From Candidatus Stahliibacteriota bacterium (GTDB lineage: Bacteria > Hydrothermota > Tepidihabitantia > SM23-42), in the NCBI GenBank assembly GCA_030613445.1, contig JAUWLY010000155.1, positions 1-6,850 on the forward strand: DNA of 6,850 bases, in the 5' to 3' direction. Every line of letters begins with the position of its first letter. Within the stretch, counting starts at the first letter, position 1. A model generated the notes under the pieces. It was not told where the DNA came from. It saw nothing but the letters and a program-made list of their open reading frames with translations, and did not search any database. Position numbers and translations under genes: made by a program. Shown here piece by piece: positions 1 to 5,229 of this stretch.

Positions 1-11
1 AAACGACAGCA

Positions 12-222
12 ATAATGCTAAATAGCAAACCACAAAAAGCAAATTCTAAATCCGAAGCACTAAATTCTAAACAAACACAAATTACCAAGATACGAAACCC
101 AAAACATATTCCCCGATACTTTTTTCTTCTTCAAAGGAAAGGATTAAAATGGGAATATTTTAAAAATTTGAATTTCGGATTTAGAAATTATTTAGGATTT
201 CGGATTTCGAGATTAGTATTTA
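12..222. repeat. AT-rich imperfect inverted repeat, non-coding
   Basis: This stretch upstream of thyX is a long, imperfect, AT-rich inverted repeat. The clearest paired segments are TTCTAAATCCGAA at 44-56 and its exact reverse complement TTCGGATTTAGAA at 174-186. Around them both arms repeat the short words CTAAAT and CCGAA on one side and ATTTAG and TTCGG on the other, for example 46-69 against 174-222. The middle (about 107-165) is T-rich and unpaired. An open reading frame of 78 codons crosses it (15-251), but its composition (N, K, S, then F, R, L) is what this repeat would encode by chance, so I do not call a gene. From general knowledge, similar AT-rich dispersed repeats are common between genes in uncultured-bacterium assemblies. 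Copy number cannot be seen from one window. Confidence 0.6.
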
Positions 223-247
223 GTCGAGCAATAGCGAGGCTTTTTTT

Positions 248-1774
248 ATGAGGGTGATCTTAGCGGGTTTCAATGTTGACCTTGATGCTTTAAAAGAATA
301 CAAGAAAAAGGATATTGTTCTTACCCCGGAGTCAATATCAGCCGCGTACGCCCGGATCAGCCGGAGTCCCAAGCCGGTTGATAGATTAAGGCAAGGATCA
401 TGTAAAGAAGTGGCAAAGGCACGGCGTTCAAATCGCACGATTATTTTTGAAATGGGACACCATTCAGTTGCTGAACATGCAGTTTTCAATTTTGATATAA
501 TCGGCATTTCGCGCATCGCAATTGAAGAACTTGAAAAATTCCGCTTATGTTCTTATACAGAGAAATCTCAGCGCTACGTGAGATTAAAAGGCGATTTTGT
601 CGTTCCCAAGGATTTAGCTAACCCCGATTTAATCAATGATTACTGCAATATAATAAAAGTCCAGAACGACTATTACAAATATCTATATAAAAAAATCAGC
701 GTTCGTAACCTCAGGAGATTTTCCGGCAAAGCGGTAAGTAAAAAGCAAGAAAAGATATTACTAAATTTAGCAAAAGAAGATGCGAGGTATATTCTTTCAT
801 TGGCAACGCAAACCCAGGTTGGAGCAACGATAAATGCACGCAATCTGGAATTGATGATCAGGCGGTTTGCTTCCCACAGCTTAAAAGAAATCAATGAGCT
901 TGGAAAAAAACTCTATACTCTTGCTCACAAAATAGCCCCTTCGATTATTTTATTCCATAAGGCAAACGACTATGACCAGAAGACATATCCTGAATTACGA
1001 AAACACATGCGAAGTTTGGAAGTTTCACCCCCACCACTATTCCCGAAACGAGTTCGGGACAAGCTCTCCCCCCTCGAGGGGGAGGAAATAGGAGGGGGGG
1101 GTGTAAAGCTTGTTGATTATACTCCAGATGGTGATGATAGAGTCCTTGCGGCGCTCGTGTTTAGGGTTTCAAAGAGAAGTTATTTAGATGCTATGAGGTG
1201 TGTAAGAAATCTGTCCAAGAAGAAGAAAGTTGCGCTCTTTAAAAAATCCTGCAAGCGTATGGAATTATACGATGTCCTGCTCAGAGAGTTCGAGTTTACG
1301 GATCTGACCTTCTCCTTAATAGTTGCGGCCGGTTGTTTTGGCCAGCTTAAACGCCACCGTATCGCTTCAATATCATGTCAGGGGTATGAACCAGAACTTG
1401 GTTTGACAATCCCTGAATCAGTTAAACAAGTTGGTGAGGAAAAAGAGTTTACAAGAATAGCAAAGAAAAGTGAAGCAGTTTACAAAAAGATAGAAAAAAA
1501 ACATTCTGGGGTTGGAACTTATATACTCACAAATGCACACCGCAAGAGAGTCCTCTTGCGCGTAAACTTGAGAGAGCTCTATCATATTTCACGTTTGCGT
1601 GAAGACCCGACTGCCCAATGGGATATCCGGGACAAAGCCAATAAAATGTCAAAATTGGCAAAAAAGGTGATGCCAATAACTGCACTATTACTCAGTGGCA
1701 AATCAGATTACCCAAAGATCTATCGATCAGTATACGGGAAAAACCCAAAGATAACAGAAGTCCCGCCCTTATAA
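248..1774 (+). CDS. thyX: Tandem-duplicated ThyX-like FAD-dependent thymidylate synthase (508 aa)
   Basis: This is a ThyX-family protein. ThyX makes dTMP from dUMP in the cytoplasm using methylene-tetrahydrofolate, FAD and NADPH. Ordinary ThyX is about 220-250 aa; this protein is about twice that and contains two ThyX-like halves. Half 1 (about 1-255) has HHSVAEHAVFNF (71-82), then KFRLCSYTEKSQRY (97-110), which matches the signature RHRxxSxNExSxRY except that the first R, the H and the N are K, F and T. Half 2 (about 287-508) has an intact RHR (369-371), but the rest of the signature is lost (SISCQGY, 374-380). It keeps NLREL (440-444), LR (450-451) and AQWDIR (456-461), which half 1 has mostly lost. 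The start is ATG with a weak GAGG at 236-239, 8 nt upstream. The linker (about 260-286) comes from an inserted repeat. The family assignment is firm; catalytic activity as a thymidylate synthase is likely but not proven, since neither half alone has a complete active-site signature. Confidence 0.85.
   Translation: MRVILAGFNVDLDALKEYKKKDIVLTPESISAAYARISRSPKPVDRLRQGSCKEVAKARRSNRTIIFEMGHHSVAEHAVFNFDIIGISRIAIEELEKFRLCSYTEKSQRYVRLKGDFVVPKDLANPDLINDYCNIIKVQNDYYKYLYKKISVRNLRRFSGKAVSKKQEKILLNLAKEDARYILSLATQTQVGATINARNLELMIRRFASHSLKEINELGKKLYTLAHKIAPSIILFHKANDYDQKTYPELRKHMRSLEVSPPPLFPKRVRDKLSPLEGEEIGGGGVKLVDYTPDGDDRVLAALVFRVSKRSYLDAMRCVRNLSKKKKVALFKKSCKRMELYDVLLREFEFTDLTFSLIVAAGCFGQLKRHRIASISCQGYEPELGLTIPESVKQVGEEKEFTRIAKKSEAVYKKIEKKHSGVGTYILTNAHRKRVLLRVNLRELYHISRLREDPTAQWDIRDKANKMSKLAKKVMPITALLLSGKSDYPKIYRSVYGKNPKITEVPPL
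1026..1103. repeat. In-frame palindromic repeat inserted in the ThyX linker
   Basis: A 78-bp GC-rich palindromic block lies inside the thyX reading frame. The outer arms are CACCCCCACCACTATTCC (1026-1043) and its imperfect complement at 1084-1103. Inside is a perfect 14-bp palindrome CCCCCTCGAGGGGG (1069-1082). A second hairpin is nested on the left: TCCCGAA (1041-1047) and TTCGGGA (1053-1059) around a 5-nt loop. The composition differs sharply from the surrounding AT-rich coding sequence. The length is a multiple of three, and it encodes about 26 residues (260-286) including SPPPLFP, LSPLEGEE and a GGGG run. The PLEGE peptide is what this kind of CCCTCGAGGGG repeat gives when read through. 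I infer a dispersed intergenic repeat that landed in the tolerant linker between the two domains. Confidence 0.75.
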
Positions 1775-1785
1775 TTTTACAACCC

Positions 1786-1813
1786 TTGACACACTCATTG
1801 TATTGTTGATAAT
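1786..1813 (+). promoter_or_regulatory. Sigma70-like promoter for the beta-helix operon
   Basis: TTGACA (1786-1791) is a perfect -35 consensus. It is followed after 16 nt by GATAAT (1808-1813), five of six matches to TATAAT. The pair lies just past the thyX stop codon. Transcription would begin near 1820, which would leave little or no leader before the ribosome binding site at 1819-1827. That short leader is a weakness of the call, so the true start point may be elsewhere. If correct, the beta-helix genes are transcribed separately from thyX. Confidence 0.5.
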
Positions 1814-1818
1814 AAAGC

Positions 1819-1827
1819 AAGGAGAGG
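1819..1827 (+). promoter_or_regulatory. Ribosome binding site that fixes the unusual start
   Basis: AAGGAGAGG is a strong Shine-Dalgarno sequence. The GGAG core (1821-1824) is followed by 6 nt and then ATA at 1831, where the signal-peptide reading frame begins. The downstream sister gene has the same arrangement: GAGGAGG, 5 nt, ATG. The similar geometry argues that translation starts at 1831 and that ATA takes the place of ATG. ATT at 1828 is only 3 nt from the core and is less well placed. Confidence 0.7.
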
Positions 1828-1830
1828 ATT

Positions 1831-3342
1831 ATAAAAAAATATATACTGGTCCTGCTTATTTTACTCGTTAATTCACTTTTTGCCGTAAATTATTTTGTCG
1901 CGCCGTGGGGCAATGACGGTTATAGCGGACTTTCCTGGGATTCTGCTTTTGCTACGCTCCAGCATGCTGCAGATCTTGTTGGAGCAGGCGATAGTGTACA
2001 GGCAGCTAACGGAGACTATGTTGGCTTTGATTTAAGAACTGGCGGGACTTCATCACTACCCATTGTATTCCAGGCTTATGGTGATAGCGTGAGTATTACC
2101 ACGGAGAACAGTGTTACACCTGACGGTATAAATATTGAAAACGCGGATTGGGTGGTGATTGACAATTTCTACGTGGTTGGTATTCAAAGAGCGGGTATTC
2201 GTGTTGCCTTGTCCGAGCATGTCGTTATAAAAAACAATATATGTAGCCATAATGGTAGGTGGGGGATTTTCATGGGCTTTGCTGATTATGCAGTCATCGA
2301 AAACAATCTATGCATGTATTCACAGCAAGAGCATGGCATTTATTTTTCCAATAGCGCCGACCATCCAATAATAAGATATAATACTTGCCATCATAATAAT
2401 GCTAATGGCATTCATATGAATGGTGACGAGAGCATGGGTGGTGATGGTTTGATAACCGATGCAACGGTTGAGTGCAATATCATATATGAAAACGGTATTG
2501 GCGGTGGTTCAGGTATTAATTGCGACGGTGTTGCTGAATCAAGAATCTTCAATAACCTCTTATACATGAACCACGCAAGTGGTATTAGCCTGTACTGTAT
2601 TGATGCATCAGCCGGCTCGTATAATAATAAAATTTATAACAATACCATTATTAATGCCACTGATGCCCGGTGGTGTCTCAACATAAATACCGACTCGTAC
2701 GGAGATACTGTATACAACAATATTTTAATCAATTTGCACCCGTGGCGGGGGAGTATTTCAATTGATGTATCTTCCCTGCCCGATTTCTGGAGCGATTACA
2801 ATGTCCTCGTTAACAGTATGAGCAACGACGGAGGCAATTCCGCCATAACCCTGGCTGCCTGGCAGGTACTCGGCTATGACCCGCATTCAATGCTCGCTGA
2901 CCCTCTTGATAGTTTATTCGCGGATTGGTCCTCAGGAGATTATCACCTGCGTGCTGGATGTCAGGCCACAGATTCCGGAACTGATCAGGTGCTACCAATT
3001 GTGCAGTATGATCTGGATGGTGTGCTACGACCCCAGGGTCTCGCATTTGACATCGGTGTCTATGAGCATCCTCAAACTGGTATTATCCGAGCCGGTATTA
3101 ATAAAGTAAATCCGTCACCCTATCGGGTTTACCAGCAAGCACAGAGTATTATTTTTAAAAATCTCAACATGGGTGACGGTATCGCCATTTTTGATTTAAC
3201 GGGTAGAAATGTTCACTGCGCTGAAAATATCACAACAGGTATTTACCGTGTTTGTACAAAATCATTTTCCAATGGCGTGTACTTCTATGTGATTACCTCA
3301 GCGCAGTCAAGTGTCCCGGGGAAATTTGTGGTAATTAAATAG
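1831..3342 (+). CDS. Secreted parallel beta-helix protein with C-terminal sorting domain, non-canonical start
   Basis: This is a predicted exported protein of 503 aa. Residues 1-18 form a typical signal peptide: a KK pair, the hydrophobic core YILVLLILLV, then NSLFA with cleavage after A18. Next comes YFVAPWGNDGYSGLSWDSAF (21-40), close to the YVAPxGNDxxxGxSW opening typical of secreted beta-helix proteins. Residues of about 85-330 carry repeated rungs of the type VIKNNICSHN, AVIENNLCMY, IIRYNTCHHN and KIYNNTIINA, diagnostic of a right-handed parallel beta-helix. DLDGVLRP (394-401) and DIGVYE (407-412) resemble the closing motif of anchor-type beta-helix proteins. Residues 440-503 look like a type IX (Por) sorting domain: FKNLNMGDGIAIFDLTGR, NGVYFYVIT and GKFVVIK at the end. 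There is no ATG, GTG or TTG between the in-frame stop at 1813 and the GTG at 2089, which would remove the signal peptide. I therefore place the start at ATA 1831, with ATT 1828 as the alternative. No catalytic residues can be assigned; polysaccharide binding or cleavage is possible. Start-codon loss or a sequence error is also possible. Confidence 0.8.
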   Translation: MKKYILVLLILLVNSLFAVNYFVAPWGNDGYSGLSWDSAFATLQHAADLVGAGDSVQAANGDYVGFDLRTGGTSSLPIVFQAYGDSVSITTENSVTPDGINIENADWVVIDNFYVVGIQRAGIRVALSEHVVIKNNICSHNGRWGIFMGFADYAVIENNLCMYSQQEHGIYFSNSADHPIIRYNTCHHNNANGIHMNGDESMGGDGLITDATVECNIIYENGIGGGSGINCDGVAESRIFNNLLYMNHASGISLYCIDASAGSYNNKIYNNTIINATDARWCLNINTDSYGDTVYNNILINLHPWRGSISIDVSSLPDFWSDYNVLVNSMSNDGGNSAITLAAWQVLGYDPHSMLADPLDSLFADWSSGDYHLRAGCQATDSGTDQVLPIVQYDLDGVLRPQGLAFDIGVYEHPQTGIIRAGINKVNPSPYRVYQQAQSIIFKNLNMGDGIAIFDLTGRNVHCAENITTGIYRVCTKSFSNGVYFYVITSAQSSVPGKFVVIK

Positions 3343-3355
3343 TGAGGAGGGAATA

Positions 3356-4915
3356 ATGTTGAAACGTATTGTTTACATTAGCGTGCTTATTATCATTACC
3401 AGCTGGGCTGATACCTATATTGCTACCACTCCCGGTGAAATTCAATCCTATACGAATATACTCCAGGCTGGTGATACCTTATTTGTACAGAATGGCCACT
3501 ATGATATGAATTGGAATATCCAGAATTTAAACGGTTTCTCGAATGATTGGATCGTTATCCATGGGATGGGGGATAGTGTAGTGATCGATGGTGCAGCATA
3601 TGATAATGTAATTGATGTGTATGATTGTCACTATGTCGAGTTGAAAGGTTTTGAAATCACCAATTCATATTCTGGTTCTGGAATAGACGGGATAAAATTC
3701 AGAACAACGAGTGATAATTTTTTCATGGAGGACCTCCAGATCTACGATATTACCGGTGTCGGTATTAGTGCAAATCCGGCTGGAGAATCATTTACATATC
3801 TGACCATTCGGTATTGTCATTTTTATAATATTACAGATGTCGGTGAGGGCATGTATCTTGGCAACCATGATGGGCTCTCGCCAGTGCACCACTGTCTTGT
3901 GGAATTCAACTGGGTACATGACTGCCATCCACATAAGGGGATACAATTCAAACGTGGTACGTATCTCAATATAATACAGGATAATGTTGTTTATAGTTGT
4001 GATGAAGCAGGTATCGTGCTATACAAAACAGACCAGGCTTCAGCCAGTGACAATAATATTGTGCGCCGCAATGTTATCTGGGATACACCAGAAGGCATAT
4101 TCGCGGTCGGGCAGACTGATATAGATAATAATATCATATTTGATTGCGATTATGGTATTAATGTACGTAATTACAGCGGCTGGGGTATGGAGGATTTGTA
4201 TATTCGGAATAATACGATCTATCACTGTAATGCAACTTGCTTAAGGCTTGATGATTGGAATAATGCAACAGGGGAGATGGTCTGTATTAACAATGCTTGT
4301 TATCAGGACAGCATCGGTCAAAGTGCCATCCAGGCACCAAACGGTATTGGCCCGGGGTATGTCGCTTATAACCGTCATTATGGACAATCCCAGGTGAGTG
4401 GTTCGGCATTGGGTAATCCACCAGCTCAAGAATTTATAAATCCTAATATCACACCTGGTATTATTGATCTTTATCCTCTCAACACGGCAACATTAATCGA
4501 TTCAGGGACATCATTATATGGAGCACCAGATGATGATTTTAACTGGTGGAGTCGTCCTTACAATAGCATTTGGGATGTAGGTGCTTATGAGTGGTCACAA
4601 AATACGAATCCTGGTTGGCAGATACAGCAAGGGTTCAAGCAAATATATACAGCCATACAAGAATCAAATGCTGAGCTGTTTAATAATCATTGGCCAGATA
4701 GAATCATTACTCAAGGTATCATTTATTTTAAAAACCTTTTATCAGGCGACATAATAAGGGTTTATGATATTGGAGGACGTATAGTACATGATTCAGGTAG
4801 GATCTCTGGTATGAAATATGAATTAAGCACGAGCGGATTGGTAAAGGGTGTATATTTTTGTGTGATTCACAGACATTCGCAAACCCTGAAGAGCAAGATA
4901 GTATTGATACGATAA
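3356..4915 (+). CDS. Secreted parallel beta-helix protein with C-terminal sorting domain
   Basis: This 519-residue protein has the same design as the upstream gene. The start is ATG with a strong GAGGAGG (3344-3350) 5 nt before it, and only 13 nt separate it from the previous stop, so the two are probably co-transcribed. Residues 1-18 are a signal peptide (MLKRIVYISVLIIITSWA, cleavage after A18). About residues 30-110 resemble the N-terminal part of chondroitinase B/PL6-like proteins: QAGDTLFVQNGHY, WIVIHG and YVELKGFEITN. Residues of about 95-340 continue with rungs such as LVEFNWVHDC, IIQDNVVYSC, IVRRNVIWDT and YIRNNTIYHC. RPYNSIWDVGAYEW (400-413) closes the helix region. Residues 455-519 form a type IX-like sorting domain (IIYFKNLLSGDIIRVYDIGGR, KGVYFCVI, KSKIVLIR). 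I cannot see the paired Lys/Arg arrangement of PL6 lyases with confidence, so an enzymatic role is not assigned. Many Asn and Asp residues at turns suit a surface or extracellular carbohydrate-related role, which is inference. Confidence 0.85.
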   Translation: MLKRIVYISVLIIITSWADTYIATTPGEIQSYTNILQAGDTLFVQNGHYDMNWNIQNLNGFSNDWIVIHGMGDSVVIDGAAYDNVIDVYDCHYVELKGFEITNSYSGSGIDGIKFRTTSDNFFMEDLQIYDITGVGISANPAGESFTYLTIRYCHFYNITDVGEGMYLGNHDGLSPVHHCLVEFNWVHDCHPHKGIQFKRGTYLNIIQDNVVYSCDEAGIVLYKTDQASASDNNIVRRNVIWDTPEGIFAVGQTDIDNNIIFDCDYGINVRNYSGWGMEDLYIRNNTIYHCNATCLRLDDWNNATGEMVCINNACYQDSIGQSAIQAPNGIGPGYVAYNRHYGQSQVSGSALGNPPAQEFINPNITPGIIDLYPLNTATLIDSGTSLYGAPDDDFNWWSRPYNSIWDVGAYEWSQNTNPGWQIQQGFKQIYTAIQESNAELFNNHWPDRIITQGIIYFKNLLSGDIIRVYDIGGRIVHDSGRISGMKYELSTSGLVKGVYFCVIHRHSQTLKSKIVLIR

Positions 4916-4963
4916 TCGAGAGTGCCAGGTGTTCACCTTGAAAGGACAGTATTGGAGTAACGG

Positions 4964-4979
4964 CGTATCGGTGTATCGG
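4964..4979. repeat. Two tandem 8-mers CGTATCGG/TGTATCGG
   Basis: CGTATCGG is followed directly by TGTATCGG, one base different. Two copies are too few to be sure this is more than chance, but the unit resembles short variable-number repeats seen between genes in uncultured-bacterium assemblies. Confidence 0.4.
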
Positions 4980-5042
4980 AGATAGACTAAGAAGATTTCT
5001 CCCGCCTGTCCTCTGCTTTGATCAGGGTCCTTGCAACCACTG

Positions 5043-5114
5043 TCATTCCGGGCAGGACTCCACTTCTCCGTTTCTCCCAGTCTCCATTTCATAGAAGCCG
5101 GGGAATCCACTTCT
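5043..5114. repeat. Degenerate palindromic dispersed-repeat remnant
   Basis: The left end TCATTCCGGGC (5043-5053) is an imperfect complement of GCCGGGGAAT (5097-5106). The direct repeat TCCACTTCT occurs at 5059-5067 and 5106-5114. The pattern GTCATTCC...GGAATCCAC is the outline of a widespread class of intergenic palindromes in bacterial genomes, here with a C/T-rich segment (TCTCCGTTTCTCCCAGTCTCC, about 5065-5085) between the arms. I infer a decayed copy of such an element. Its copy number and origin are not visible here. Confidence 0.45.
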
Positions 5115-5127
5115 TTTACTAGTATCA

Positions 5128-5164
5128 AGAATCTATCATCTAGAATCTCTCTGGTCTAGAATCT
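5128..5164. repeat. Repeated TCTAGAATCT words
   Basis: TCTAGAATCT occurs at 5139-5148 and 5155-5164, a spacing of 16 bases, and a shorter AGAATCT is at 5128-5134. Each 10-mer contains the palindrome TCTAGA. It sits 30-60 bases ahead of the possible cyclase promoter, so it could be a paired operator, but a simple repeat remnant is just as likely. Confidence 0.45.
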
Positions 5165-5193
5165 AATATCGGTCATTCTATCTCTGGGTACAA

Positions 5194-5221
5194 TTGACAT
5201 GTCCTTTAAAATGAATACACT
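5194..5221 (+). promoter_or_regulatory. Possible promoter for the cyclase gene, near-leaderless
   Basis: TTGACA (5194-5199) is a perfect -35 box, followed after 16 nt by TACACT (5216-5221), four of six matches to TATAAT. The cyclase ATG is at 5230, only 8 nt past the -10 box, so a transcript from this promoter would begin at or beside the start codon. No Shine-Dalgarno sequence is visible before 5230, which fits leaderless translation. The -10 match is modest. Confidence 0.35.
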
Positions 5222-5229
5222 TTTCAAGC

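Larger units (their letters stand above)
4916..5229. other. Non-coding gap made of short repeats
   Basis: No convincing gene lies in these 314 bases. Open frames on the minus strand here (for example 4823-5128) overlap the 3' end of the beta-helix gene and have no ribosome binding site or recognisable domain. What can be seen are two tandem 8-mers, a pair of repeats around a broken palindrome, two copies of TCTAGAATCT, and a possible promoter at the right end; each is listed separately. A small AGGTG-TT-CACCT palindrome (4927-4938) follows the beta-helix stop but has no T-run, so it is not a convincing intrinsic terminator. No tRNA-like fold was recognised. Confidence 0.6.

Noticed and set aside
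15..251. Open frame of 78 codons ahead of and overlapping thyX
   Set aside because: It lies in the AT-rich inverted repeat, has no ribosome binding site and no domain, and its residues mirror the repeat words; it overlaps the thyX start by 4 bases.
1065..1085. Frameshift or assembly artefact in thyX at the C/G runs
   Set aside because: The frame is open through the block and both flanks encode matching ThyX halves in the same frame, so no frameshift is needed; the homopolymer runs still leave slight doubt about exact length.
2089..3342. Conventional GTG start for the first beta-helix gene
   Set aside because: It has no Shine-Dalgarno sequence and would drop an evident signal peptide and the conserved GNDGYSG opening encoded in the same frame just upstream.
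4927..4938. AGGTG-TT-CACCT as a terminator of the beta-helix operon
   Set aside because: The stem is only 5 bp with a 2-nt loop and no T-run follows.
4823..5128. Minus-strand open frame of 101 codons
   Set aside because: It covers the antisense of the beta-helix 3' end and the repeat-rich gap, with no ribosome binding site and no recognisable protein features.
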